DNA of 64,000 nt from Bacillota bacterium (GTDB lineage Bacteria; Bacillota; UBA4882; UBA10575): contig JAAYGU010000147.1 of NCBI GenBank assembly GCA_012727535.1, positions 1 to 64,000 of the forward strand. Reading direction: 5' to 3'. Every line of letters begins with the position of its first letter. The stretch's first letter is position 1. A model generated the notes under the pieces. The model did not search any database, was not told where the DNA came from, and saw only the letters and a list, made by a program, of their open reading frames with translations. Below are positions 47,598 to 56,090 of this stretch, in pieces. The translations under genes were made by a program, and so were the position numbers.

Positions 47598-47711
47598 AGG
47601 GAGAGCGGAGCGAGTAAGGCCGGAAAAATCGGCCAGCGCTTCATAGAAGTCGCCCATGCCAGCAAGCCAGGGCAAGCAAAAGGATGAAAACTAGTCAAAG
47701 TTACTATCTCC

Positions 47712-47924
47712 GCCGGAGCCGAATGGTGCTTCCTTGTTCCGGTGAATTTCTTGGAGTATTCTAAAGCTCAGATTCGCTTGAAAGCGGGCATCCGCTCTAT
47801 GATTTCTCCTGAACCAAAAGCGGCTCGCGACTTCCCTGTCGCTCAGCCCGCTTTCAATCTTCGTGTTGCTAAGAATTCTTTACCTCGAAATTCAATCCAC
47901 TGAAAACCACCATTCGGCTCCGGC
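47712..47924 (-). ncRNA. Structured repeat element, copy C
   Basis: Minus-strand copy, most like A. P1 is a perfect 17-bp helix GCCGGAGCCGAATGGTG / CACCATTCGGCTCCGGC (47712-47728, 47908-47924). P2 is TGAATTTC / GAAATTCA. P3 is ATTCT..AGC / GCT..AGAAT. P4 is GAAAGCGGGC / GCCCGCTTTC. P5 is GCGAC(AGGGAA)GTCGC. P6 is CCGCT..TGGTT / AATCA..AGCGG with loop CAGGAGA and one G-U pair. tldE and ogt on both sides are on the plus strand. The remaining parts of 47598-48023 hold no gene. Confidence 0.75.
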
Positions 47925-48023
47925 TAGCAATTACTCGTAACTATAGTAGAACAAGACCAGGGAAAAGACTGGAGTTGAAGACGGATCGAAACGGTAAAGA
48001 TTTATTACCAATCCCCCTTTGGG

Positions 48024-48497
48024 TTGATTGCCATCACCGGAAATTACGCCGGATTATTAACTGTCGGGTTTGTGGATGAGCCGGGAGAGCCTCCGCTTTC
48101 CCCATTCCTAACTGGACCAAAGCGTCGCGTCTCCCGTACAACCCAAGCTCACCTTAACGAGTGCTGCCGCCAGCTGGATGAGTATTTTCAAGGAAAGCGG
48201 CGACAGTTTACTTTACCGCTGGTCATCACTGGTACCGTGTTTCAAAAAAAAGTCTGGCGTCAATTACTCACCATCCCTTATGGGAAAACCGTTTCGTACC
48301 GCGAAGTAGCCACCGCGATAAATCATCCCCGGGCCAGCCGCGCTGTCGGTGCCGCCTGCCACCGAAACAAACTGGGGATTATTATCCCTTGCCACCGGGT
48401 GATTGGCAGCAACGGCCAGCTGACCGGGTATGCCGGCGGCTTAGAACGAAAACAGTTGCTGTTAGCTTTTGAAGAAAAACATCAGTCCACCGTCTAA
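48024..48497 (+). CDS. ogt: Methylated-DNA-protein cysteine methyltransferase, start unclear
   Basis: The enzyme repairs O6-methylguanine by transferring the methyl group to its own Cys. The active site IIPCHRVIGSNG is near residue 120, with the helix-turn-helix TVSYREVATAINHPRASRAVG before it and Asn-hinge residues in place. The first conventional start is TTG 48024. However, the frame is open upstream to 47979 and reads ETVKIYYQSPFGLIAITG, which matches the usual N-terminal strand of the family. No ATG, GTG or TTG precedes it. Translation may begin at ATC 47985 (GGAG lies about 10 nt upstream) or ATT 48000, or the 5' end is altered. Confidence 0.88.
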   Translation: MIAITGNYAGLLTVGFVDEPGEPPLSPFLTGPKRRVSRTTQAHLNECCRQLDEYFQGKRRQFTLPLVITGTVFQKKVWRQLLTIPYGKTVSYREVATAINHPRASRAVGAACHRNKLGIIIPCHRVIGSNGQLTGYAGGLERKQLLLAFEEKHQSTV

Positions 48498-48525
48498 ACC
48501 GGAACGCCTGTTTATAAATTTCTGC

Positions 48526-48555
48526 TTGACAGTTCTTTAGGGGCGATTATATAAT
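48526..48555 (+). promoter_or_regulatory. Strong promoter of the leader peptide/ABC exporter operon
   Basis: TTGACA (48526-48531) and TATAAT (48550-48555), both perfect consensus, with an 18-nt spacer. The start site is near 48562. Confidence 0.88.
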
Positions 48556-48581
48556 TTTAACAGCATTTTCGCCAAGGGAAA

Positions 48582-48751
48582 GGAGGTGGGGATGATGAAA
48601 CACTTCTTGATTACAGAAAAACTTAATATATATATGCTCCTTAAGAAAGTGCTATCCCCACCTCCCAACCGAGTCATCTGATTTATTGACTACTTGTCTG
48701 TCAAACTACTAGCTCAATTTGAGTCGTGGAGATATCCGCCACGGCTTTTTT
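48582..48751 (+). promoter_or_regulatory. Translation-coupled attenuator of the ABC exporter operon
   Basis: GGAGGTGGGGAT (48582-48593, the leader ribosome site and start) is perfectly complementary to ATCCCCACCTCC (48654-48665), which encodes the Ser-Pro-Pro-Pro codons. Downstream GTCGTGG / CCACGGC (48723-48729, 48739-48745) followed by six T residues forms an intrinsic terminator before the exporter genes. A further CATGG/CCGTGG pairing lies beyond it. A ribosome stalled or slowed in the leader would alter this folding; the exact switch is inferred. Confidence 0.7.
48592..48681 (+). CDS. 29-residue leader peptide with a Pro-Pro-Pro motif
   Basis: Behind a very strong ribosome site (AAAGGAGGT) an ATGATG start opens a 29-codon frame. 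It contains KHFLITEKLNIYMLLKKV and ends LSPPPNRVI before TGA 48679-48681. Three consecutive prolines near the end are a classical ribosome-slowing sequence. It precedes a terminator-like hairpin and a pair of drug-exporter genes, the same layout as Bacillus bmrB-bmrC-bmrD. Its likely role is regulatory, in cis, not as a stable protein. Confidence 0.75.
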   Translation: MMKHFLITEKLNIYMLLKKVLSPPPNRVI

Positions 48752-48892
48752 AGTATAAGTAAAGGTCATGGGGAAAGCCGTGGCCTTTGTCTGTTCTTAG
48801 CTAAGAACGAGGGAAAATTGCTTGCTCAGATCATTCATCAGCTATGGCACAGCGCTATAAACATAAGGGTAAGCACTAGAGGATGTGAAACC

Positions 48893-50635
48893 GTGAAACG
48901 GATCCTTTCCTATGTTGAGAAAGAAAAACGCTATTTTATTCCGGCCATTGGCGCCTTATTGCTCGGAATTGCTTTGGATATGTTTAATCCATACTTATTA
49001 AAATTAATCATTGACCGGGTGATTATTGGGGGAGAATCCGCGCTGCTCCCCAAGGCACTCTCTGGATTTCTGGCCGTTGCTTTCGGACGGGTAGTATTTG
49101 GCTACATTAAAGAATATGCCTTTGATTATGGCGGGCAAAAAGTTGCCGTGGGCTTGCAAGCAGACCTCTTCTCCCACCTGCAGGCGCTCTCTTTTGATTT
49201 TTTTGACCGGACCAATACGGGAGAATTAATGTCGCGTCTGAAAGATGATGTTGATCATATCAGAGCGGCCCTCACCTATGTCATTATGCTTTCGGTGGAA
49301 AACATCATTTATTTTGTGAGCGCCACCGTGATCCTGTTTACCCTCAATTGGAAACTATCACTGGTCGCCCTGGTCTTGATGCCGCTCATCGCCCAGATTG
49401 CTCTTCGGCTGGAAAAAAAGATCGGTGAAATCTATGAGCACATCAGTGACCAGGACGCTAAGATTAACACGACTGCTCAGGAAAACATTACCGGGGTAAG
49501 GGTGGTAAAAGCTTTTGGGCGCGAAGAATACGAATGCCGCAAGTTTCTACAGCAAAACCAGGAAAACTACGGTTATAAGTTAAAACGCGCGCGGATATGG
49601 GGTAGGTATTTTCCCCAGATCGAATTTCTAACCAACCTCTCCATTGTACTCGTGACGGTCGTCGGTGGAGCGTTGGTCATCGGCGATGAGCTCTCGGTCG
49701 GAACATTGGTCGCCTTCAGCGACTATGTGACGATGTTAATCTGGCCAATGCGGATGAGTGGCTGGTTAATGAATGATCTGGCTGAAGGACTAGCGTCGGT
49801 AAAAAAAATCAACCAATTATTTGCCGCCGTTCCATCCGTTAAAGAGCCGGCAGTGCCAACCATTCTTCCAAGTTTCAGGGGACATTTGCTCTTTGACCAT
49901 GTTTCCTTTATCCGGGATGGACGGGTGATCCTGGAGGATATTAATTTTGAAGCTCCACCAGGAGCAACGATTGCCATCATGGGCGCTACTGGTGCCGGAA
50001 AAACTTCCTTAGTTAATCTGATCGGCCGTTATTATGATTGTACTTCCGGGGCGATCCACCTTGATGGTGTAGAAATCAGACAACTCCCGCTGCAGCTACT
50101 CCGGCGTCAAGTCGCAATGGTCATGCAGGACACCTTTCTTTTTTCGGCGACGATTGAAGAGAATATCCGGTTCGGAGGGGGCGAAAGTATCTCCCCAACG
50201 GAAATAGAAGAAGCCTTAAGACAAGCCGCGCTGGCCGATTTTGTCGCTGAGCTTCCACAGGGGTTGGCCACCGTCATCGGAGAGCGAGGAATTGGCCTGT
50301 CCGGAGGGCAAAAACAGCGCCTGGCACTGGCCCGTGCCCTGGTGAAAAAAAGCCCCATCTTGATCCTCGACGATGCCACTTCCAATCTGGATATGGAGAC
50401 AGAGTACCAAATCCAACAGGCCTTGGAGGCGCTAAGCGGGAGAACCAAAATAATTATTGCCCACCGGATCTCCGCAGTGAAAAATGCCGATGAGATTCTC
50501 ATCCTGGAGCAGGGAAGAATTGTGGAACGCGGTACCCACCAACAACTATTAGCCTTAGGAAAACGGTACTACGCTACTTACCACGACCAGTTTCACGGAA
50601 TTAAGACGCCGGAGGTGAAACCTTTTGCCCATTAA
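48893..50635 (+). CDS. ABC exporter half-transporter (BmrC/LmrC-like)
   Basis: This is a multidrug-type exporter subunit with six membrane helices (residues about 15-300) and a nucleotide-binding domain. Walker A MGATGAGKTSLVNLIG, signature GLSGGQKQRLALARAL and Walker B ILILDDATSNLD are visible. The catalytic Glu after Walker B is Asp, marking the degenerate site expected in one half of heterodimeric exporters such as BmrCD and TM287/288. I place the start at GTG 48893 behind AGAGGATGTG; the open frame runs higher through the attenuator and is not coding there. Its stop overlaps the next gene by 11 nt. Confidence 0.9.
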   Translation: MKRILSYVEKEKRYFIPAIGALLLGIALDMFNPYLLKLIIDRVIIGGESALLPKALSGFLAVAFGRVVFGYIKEYAFDYGGQKVAVGLQADLFSHLQALSFDFFDRTNTGELMSRLKDDVDHIRAALTYVIMLSVENIIYFVSATVILFTLNWKLSLVALVLMPLIAQIALRLEKKIGEIYEHISDQDAKINTTAQENITGVRVVKAFGREEYECRKFLQQNQENYGYKLKRARIWGRYFPQIEFLTNLSIVLVTVVGGALVIGDELSVGTLVAFSDYVTMLIWPMRMSGWLMNDLAEGLASVKKINQLFAAVPSVKEPAVPTILPSFRGHLLFDHVSFIRDGRVILEDINFEAPPGATIAIMGATGAGKTSLVNLIGRYYDCTSGAIHLDGVEIRQLPLQLLRRQVAMVMQDTFLFSATIEENIRFGGGESISPTEIEEALRQAALADFVAELPQGLATVIGERGIGLSGGQKQRLALARALVKKSPILILDDATSNLDMETEYQIQQALEALSGRTKIIIAHRISAVKNADEILILEQGRIVERGTHQQLLALGKRYYATYHDQFHGIKTPEVKPFAH

Positions 50636-52433
50636 TCGGATTGATGAAGATGAAGCCCTCCGCCCCACTTTTAAAATTAAACTTCTGATTAGACTCTTTT
50701 CCTATCTTAAACCCTATAAGTTTCAGGTTGCCTTAACTTTGTTGTTAATGGGCATAGTTTCTGGAGTGGAGTTGCTCAACCCTTATCTCTTAAAAGTGGC
50801 GATTGACCGGTATATCGCCACCAAAAACCTTAACGGCCTACTCTTCTTGGGCCTAGTCATGAGTATCACCATCCTGGTGTCAATGTTTTGCACCAGGAAA
50901 CGGATCAGTCTGATGGCCAAGATTACCAATCAGATTCATCTCACGATCCGACAGGAACTCTATGCTCATCTGCAGAAACTTTCCCTCTCCTTTTTTGACC
51001 ATCGTCCGGCCGGTAAGATCTTAGCTAGGGTGATCGGTGATGTGAATTCGTTGAATAACCTCTTTAATACTAGTGTCACGGGTCTGATCCCGGACCTGGC
51101 GACCATCATTGCTGTCATCATCATTATGCTTGCGATGAATTACCGTCTGGCCTTAGCCTCTTTCCTCATGCTCCCGGTACTAATCATCTTTCTAGGCGCG
51201 GTCGAAATCGTTTCCCACCGGCGCTGGCAGATTTTTCGCCAAAAAAGTTCAAACTTAAACGCTTTTACCCATGAACATTTTTCTGGAATTAAAGTGGTGC
51301 AGAGTTTCACCGCTGAAGAGCAGACCAAGAAAGACTTTCACTTCCTTCTCCGGGAAAACTTTGAGGCTTTTATCCGTGCCGTCCGCTTAAATGACCTTTT
51401 CTGGCCGTCCGTAGAACTTTCTTGGGGCATCGGTACAATCATTGTGTTCTGGTATGGGACCCGGCTCTTAAATACCGGAACAGTCACCATCGGCCTACTG
51501 GTTGCCTTCTCCGGTTATGTTTCGATGTTTTGGCGTCCGGTGATGAATATAAGTAATTTCTATAATACACTGGTCTCAAATCTTTCCGGCGCGGAACGCA
51601 TCTATGAGTTAATGGATATTGAACCGTCGATTCAAGAAGCCGAAGATGCGGTAACCCTACCGACCCTCCGGGGTGAGGTTGAGTTTAAAGATGTCACCTT
51701 CGGCTATCAAGACGGTCAAATCGTTCTTGACCAAGTCAGTTTTCGGGTGGCTCCAGGGGAGACAGTTGCTCTGGTCGGTCCAACTGGAGCTGGTAAAACT
51801 AGTATTATTAACTTGATTGGCCGTTTCTTTCAGCCCCAAAGTGGGCTGATCTTAATTGATGGTTTCGACCTGCAGAAAGTTACCTTAGAAAGCCTCCGTG
51901 GCCAGATGGGATGGGTCCTGCAGGATACTTTTCTTTTCTCCGGCCGGATCATCGACAATATCAGATACGGACGGTTAACAGCCACCGATGAAGAGTGTAT
52001 CGCGGCGGCGAAGGCGGTTCACGCCCACGAATTCATTACCAAACTGGAGAATGGTTATGACACGGAAGTTCAGGAACGCGGGGCGCGGCTTTCCTTCGGC
52101 CAACGGCAACAGATCGCCTTTGCCCGTGCCCTTGTGGCTAATCCCCGTATTCTGATTCTTGATGAAGCAACCGCCGGGATTGATACCCATACGGAACGTC
52201 TGTTGCAACAGGGCATTGCGCGGTTATTAGCCGGTCGGACCTCCTTTATCATTGCCCATCGTTTATCCACGATTGTTAATGCCGACCGGATTATGCTGAT
52301 TGACCAGGGACGCATCATTGAGATGGGCAATCATCAAGAATTACTCCACAAGAAAGGCTACTACTATCAGTTATTTATGGCCCAGTTTCGCTTTCTGGCC
52401 GCGAAAGAAGAACCGGTTACCCGCTTAGGTTAA
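50625..52433 (+). CDS. ABC exporter half-transporter (BmrD/LmrD-like)
   Basis: This is the partner half-transporter: six membrane helices, then an ATPase with GPTGAGKTSIINLIG, Walker B ILILDEATAGID with the proper catalytic Glu, and the altered signature LSFGQRQQIAFARAL. Together with the upstream subunit this gives one canonical and one degenerate ATP site, typical of heterodimeric drug or lipid exporters. An 11-nt overlap with the first gene ensures coupled synthesis. The upstream attenuator suggests induction by ribosome-targeting compounds, which is inference from the Bacillus system. Confidence 0.92.
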   Translation: MPINRIDEDEALRPTFKIKLLIRLFSYLKPYKFQVALTLLLMGIVSGVELLNPYLLKVAIDRYIATKNLNGLLFLGLVMSITILVSMFCTRKRISLMAKITNQIHLTIRQELYAHLQKLSLSFFDHRPAGKILARVIGDVNSLNNLFNTSVTGLIPDLATIIAVIIIMLAMNYRLALASFLMLPVLIIFLGAVEIVSHRRWQIFRQKSSNLNAFTHEHFSGIKVVQSFTAEEQTKKDFHFLLRENFEAFIRAVRLNDLFWPSVELSWGIGTIIVFWYGTRLLNTGTVTIGLLVAFSGYVSMFWRPVMNISNFYNTLVSNLSGAERIYELMDIEPSIQEAEDAVTLPTLRGEVEFKDVTFGYQDGQIVLDQVSFRVAPGETVALVGPTGAGKTSIINLIGRFFQPQSGLILIDGFDLQKVTLESLRGQMGWVLQDTFLFSGRIIDNIRYGRLTATDEECIAAAKAVHAHEFITKLENGYDTEVQERGARLSFGQRQQIAFARALVANPRILILDEATAGIDTHTERLLQQGIARLLAGRTSFIIAHRLSTIVNADRIMLIDQGRIIEMGNHQELLHKKGYYYQLFMAQFRFLAAKEEPVTRLG

Positions 52434-52446
52434 CCGGCTCTTCTTT
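52406..52446 (+). terminator. Terminator overlapping the end of the exporter operon
   Basis: AGAAGA.CCGGTTA (52406-52419) pairs with TAACCGG.TCTTCT (52431-52444) with one internal mismatch, followed by TTTAT. It overlaps the last codons of the second exporter gene. The rest of 52447-52689 shows no gene. Confidence 0.7.
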
Positions 52447-52689
52447 ATCCTCATAAAAACGCCAGGTGAATGAATCCTCCCTTTCTTGGATTCATCATTC
52501 CCCTCTCCACTAACAAAGTCCAGATAGCAATATTTTTTACCTTTCTTTATTTAAAATTATTACAAAACTTACCTCATCATCGCAAAGAAAAACAACAAGA
52601 AGAGACGATTATCCCCGTAACCGGTCACCAATCTCCTCTCACTTTTCATAGTATGAATTTAGATTTGGTTACGGAAGAGAGGGATCATC

Positions 52690-53616
52690 ATGAAACGGGC
52701 CTTGGTCTTATCGGGAGGGGGTAGTAAAGGGGCTTTCGAAGTGGGGGCAATCGAATACCTAGTAAAAAAGGAAAAGTTAAATTTCCACGTTTTCACGGGG
52801 ACCAGTGTCGGAGCATTAAACGCCGCTTTCCTTGGCCAGGCGCGTAACCGGCAGGAGCTTAGCGCATTGGTTGAGGAGTTAAAGACTTTATGGTTGGAAT
52901 TAAAGGGGAAGCGTTCGATCTATCGTTCCGGATTCCTCCGCGGATTGTTCCGTCTGCTCTTCCGCGATTCTTTATACAACCCAGCCGGACTACGCTCTTT
53001 GCTCGCCGACAAACTAAATCTAGAGCGGATCTTTCATCCGGCAACAGTCGTTAAAGTCACGGCGGTTGCTTTGGAAAGTGGTGAATTGTTCTGTGCCGAT
53101 AGCCGCCACCGGGAACTGGGTGAAGATTTCCGCCGATATGTGCTGGCCAGCGCCAGTATGCCCTTGTTCTTTCCGGCCGTGCGGATCGCCGGTAAGCATT
53201 GGTATGATGGCGGGCTAAGAGATCTAACCCCTTTGGCGGCAGCAATGGAAGAGAATCCCGACGAAATTGTGGTCATTACCACCTTCCCGCTTGGTCCCAA
53301 CCTACAGGCGATTATACCCCCTGCTAAAACAGGAGGCGCGCTCAATGCTATTTTACGGACGGTTGAAATCCTACTAAGCGAGATCGCCGTCAATGACTTA
53401 CAGATCGCTCAGACCATCAATCGAACCTGTTGGCGCTTTCCAAAGAAAAAACCGGTTCCAATCCGGATTATTGTCCCGCAAACCCAGTTACTCGGTGATG
53501 CCCTAGCTTTTAATCCTTGCTGGATCCGGGAGAATATTCGTGCTGGTTATGAAGCGGCCCGGCATCCCCGTCTCTTAGCGGTAAGAAACCGCCTGACCAA
53601 CTCCCTAAACGGTTAA
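52690..53616 (+). CDS. Patatin-like phospholipase
   Basis: This serine lipid hydrolase has the patatin Ser-Asp dyad. The glycine-rich oxyanion loop LSGGGSKGAFEVGAIEYL is near residue 6, the nucleophile elbow GTSVGALNA near 37 and the Asp in WYDGGLRDLTPL near 176. The length of 308 is usual for RssA/YchK-type proteins. It has no signal peptide, so it acts in the cytoplasm or at the inner membrane. It is convergent with the SMP-30 gene. Confidence 0.9.
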   Translation: MKRALVLSGGGSKGAFEVGAIEYLVKKEKLNFHVFTGTSVGALNAAFLGQARNRQELSALVEELKTLWLELKGKRSIYRSGFLRGLFRLLFRDSLYNPAGLRSLLADKLNLERIFHPATVVKVTAVALESGELFCADSRHRELGEDFRRYVLASASMPLFFPAVRIAGKHWYDGGLRDLTPLAAAMEENPDEIVVITTFPLGPNLQAIIPPAKTGGALNAILRTVEILLSEIAVNDLQIAQTINRTCWRFPKKKPVPIRIIVPQTQLLGDALAFNPCWIRENIRAGYEAARHPRLLAVRNRLTNSLNG

Positions 53617-53627
53617 ATAGTAATCCT

Positions 53628-54506
53628 TCAACCGGCAAATTTGTAGGCCGGCAAACCTTTAATTCCCGGCTTTAATTTAAAGACGCCACCGGCTTGCGGT
53701 TGTCGGGTAAGCTCCTTTTCATTGAGCTGATAACGCCCGGTCGTAATGTATAACTCATCAAGCTGCACCCCGCCAAAAAAGCAGGCCGTGACTTGGGTCA
53801 CCGGAAGATTAACCGTTGCTTAGAGACGCCCGGTCTCCGGGTCCCATCGGGAAACTCGGGCCCCTCCCCAATGGGCAACCCAAAGTTTCCCTTCTTCATC
53901 AACTGTCATCCCCGCCGGCCAACCGGTTCCTTCCGGAAATTCCACCACTGCCCGCTTGTTATCTAATGAACCGGTCTCCAAACAAAAATCGAAAGCCACA
54001 ATCTCCCGGGTCGGCGAGTCAATAAAATACATCAAGCGGCCATCCGGACTCCAATCTATTCCCCAAGGGAGTGTCGCATTGACCAGTACTGGACGGAGGG
54101 TATGATCGCGGTTCATACAATAAAGGGTGCCCCAAGGTTTATTCCCCTCCAAATCGGAAGTCCCTGCCCAAAAACGTCCAGATGGATCACACTTTCCACT
54201 AATAAACCGGTTTTCAGGGAGGTTTGTTTCAGAAGAAAAAACCGGAATAACTTCGTTAGTATGGGGTTGCAACAGATAAACCCCAGTTTGAAGGGCAATA
54301 ACCGCGCCTCCGTTCTGCCGTGGGAGGTAGGCCCCGACGTATTGGTTAACTTCAAGCCAACGGTTGGTATGAGTCTCCGGGGAGTAAGTATAGACTTTAC
54401 TATCCATGAGATCCACCCAGCACAAAGTCTGGGTTTGATCATCCCAATATGGGTTTCCCCCCAGTATGGACTTGGCATCAATCACTAGCTCCGCCTGGAT
54501 TTTCAT
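53628..54506 (-). pseudogene. SMP-30/gluconolactonase family protein with one in-frame stop
   Basis: The product would be a six-bladed beta-propeller lactonase. From ATG 54506 (ribosome site GGGAGGGAG) the frame shows GNPYWDDQTQTLCWVDL, the metal Asn/Asp blades (FISGKCDPSGRFWAGT, LPWGIDWSPDGRLMYFIDS) and PAGMTVDEEGKLWVAHWGGA. At 53820-53822 TAA follows ETGRL. In the same frame the expected C-terminal blade continues (ATVNLPVTQVTACFFGG, LYITTGRYQLNEKEL) to TGA 53628-53630. Family members have a hydrophobic residue at the stop, so a single base change such as TTA to TAA explains it. Confidence 0.88.
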
Positions 54507-54593
54507 CGGTCTCCCTCCCTTTTCTCCTGTATTATTTAGTTTCGGCATTTGTAACAAAAAATATTCCTTTTCTTGAAGACATAAACATAAATT

Positions 54594-54629
54594 ACCCCCC
54601 TCTCCCGCACTAACCAAGGAAAGGGGGGG
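54594..54629 (-). terminator. Possible terminator after asnS
   Basis: Minus-strand CCCCCCC...GGGGGG arms enclose about 22 nt (54594-54629), with only a short T-rich tail. A weak prediction. Confidence 0.4.
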
Positions 54630-54641
54630 ATTTGTCTTTAG

Positions 54642-56036
54642 CTAAAACTCCGCAGATTTCACCGTACGGGGGAAGGGTATGACATCTCTGATATTGTTGA
54701 CTCCGGTGAGATACATAATTAGTCGCTCAAAACCGAGACCAAATCCGGCGTGTTTGACCCCACCATATTTACGTAAATCAAGGTACCACCAATAATCATC
54801 ATAATCCAACCCAAAATCACGCAGACGTTGCTCTAAAACCTCCAACCGCTCTTCCCGTTGGCTCCCACCGATGATCTCCCCTACTCCGGGTACTAATAGA
54901 TCCATAGCAGCGACGGTACGCTGGTCATCATTGACCCTCATATAAAAAGCTTTTATATCTTTTGGGTAATCGGTTACAAATACTGGTTTTTTAAAGACCT
55001 GTTCAGTCAGGAACCTTTCATGTTCAGTCTGTAGGTCAACCCCCCACTTAACCGGATAGGTGAAAGTTTGGCCTGAATTTTGTAAGAGCCCGATCGCTTC
55101 AGTATAAGAAAGACGTACAAAATCAGAATTAATAATATGTTCGAGCCGCTTAATCAAGCCTTGATCAATAAACCGATTGAAAAACTCCATCTCTTCGGGG
55201 GCATTCTCCAGACAGTAACTTAAAATATATTTAAGCATCTCTTCCGCCAAAACCATGTCATCCTCCAGGTCTGCAAAAGCAATCTCCGGTTCTACCATCC
55301 AAAATTCGGCGGCATGCCGGGGAGTATTGGAGTTCTCCGCCCGGAAGGTGGGGCCAAAAGTATAAACATTTCGGAACGCCAAACAAAAAGTTTCAGCTTC
55401 CAATTGCCCACTCACCGTTAAATTCGCTTCCTTACCAAAGAAATCCTGAGAATAATCGATATTCCCAGCCTGATCGAGGGGAAGATTGTTAAAATCCAAA
55501 GTCGTGACCCGGAACATCTCTCCGGCTCCTTCGCAATCACTCCCCGTGATGATTGGTGTATGGACGTAAACAAAGTCCCGTTCCTGGAAAAAACGGTGGA
55601 TCGCATTAGCAGCTAGCGAACGAACCCGGAAAACCGCAGAAAAAGTATTGGAACGCGGACGGAGATGGGCAATCGTCCGTAAGAATTCCAAGGAATGTCT
55701 TTTCTTCTGCAACGGATATTCAGGAGTGGATAATCCTTCTATCACAATACGGTGCGCTTTCAGTTCAAAAGGTTGTTTGGCACCAGGACTCTCTACCAGT
55801 TCTCCTTCGACCGTAAGCGCCGTGCTCACGGACAATTTAGCTATTTCTGCAAAATTTTCGAGAGTCTGATCAAAAACGATCTGAAGGTTTTTAAAAAAAG
55901 AACCATCATTTAGTTCAATAAAACCGAACGCTTTAGAAACCCTGACCGTTCGTACCCAACCGCTCACTTTCACCGGTTGCTGAAGAAAAGAATCGGGATT
56001 ACGATAAATCTGTTTAATCATTACTCCATCCATCAT
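54642..56036 (-). CDS. asnS: Asparaginyl-tRNA synthetase
   Basis: AsnS charges tRNA-Asn. A tRNA anticodon-binding OB domain comes first ([21 protein letters not shown]), then the class II catalytic core with motif 2 [24 protein letters not shown], written here as [16 protein letters not shown], and motif 3 [15 protein letters not shown] near the end. The start may be the ATG at 56034-56036 or 56031-56033 (behind GGGGGAG), or ATG 56021 just before [10 protein letters not shown]. It follows asnA by about 55 nt, giving an asparagine synthesis and charging operon. Confidence 0.96.
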   Translation of the reverse strand: MMDGVMIKQIYRNPDSFLQQPVKVSGWVRTVRVSKAFGFIELNDGSFFKNLQIVFDQTLENFAEIAKLSVSTALTVEGELVESPGAKQPFELKAHRIVIEGLSTPEYPLQKKRHSLEFLRTIAHLRPRSNTFSAVFRVRSLAANAIHRFFQERDFVYVHTPIITGSDCEGAGEMFRVTTLDFNNLPLDQAGNIDYSQDFFGKEANLTVSGQLEAETFCLAFRNVYTFGPTFRAENSNTPRHAAEFWMVEPEIAFADLEDDMVLAEEMLKYILSYCLENAPEEMEFFNRFIDQGLIKRLEHIINSDFVRLSYTEAIGLLQNSGQTFTYPVKWGVDLQTEHERFLTEQVFKKPVFVTDYPKDIKAFYMRVNDDQRTVAAMDLLVPGVGEIIGGSQREERLEVLEQRLRDFGLDYDDYWWYLDLRKYGGVKHAGFGLGFERLIMYLTGVNNIRDVIPFPRTVKSAEF

Positions 56037-56090
56037 TAACTCCCCCAATATGAGATTAAAATCTTGAGTTGAACCTTTTGGGCAATATAA

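Noticed and set aside
48719-48892. Longer N-terminus for the first ABC exporter subunit
   Set aside because: The extension runs through the attenuator terminator and is unlike exporter N-termini; GTG 48893 has a ribosome site.
52470-52724. 84-codon plus-strand open frame upstream of the patatin gene
   Set aside because: Overlaps the patatin start in another frame and has no ribosome site or family features.
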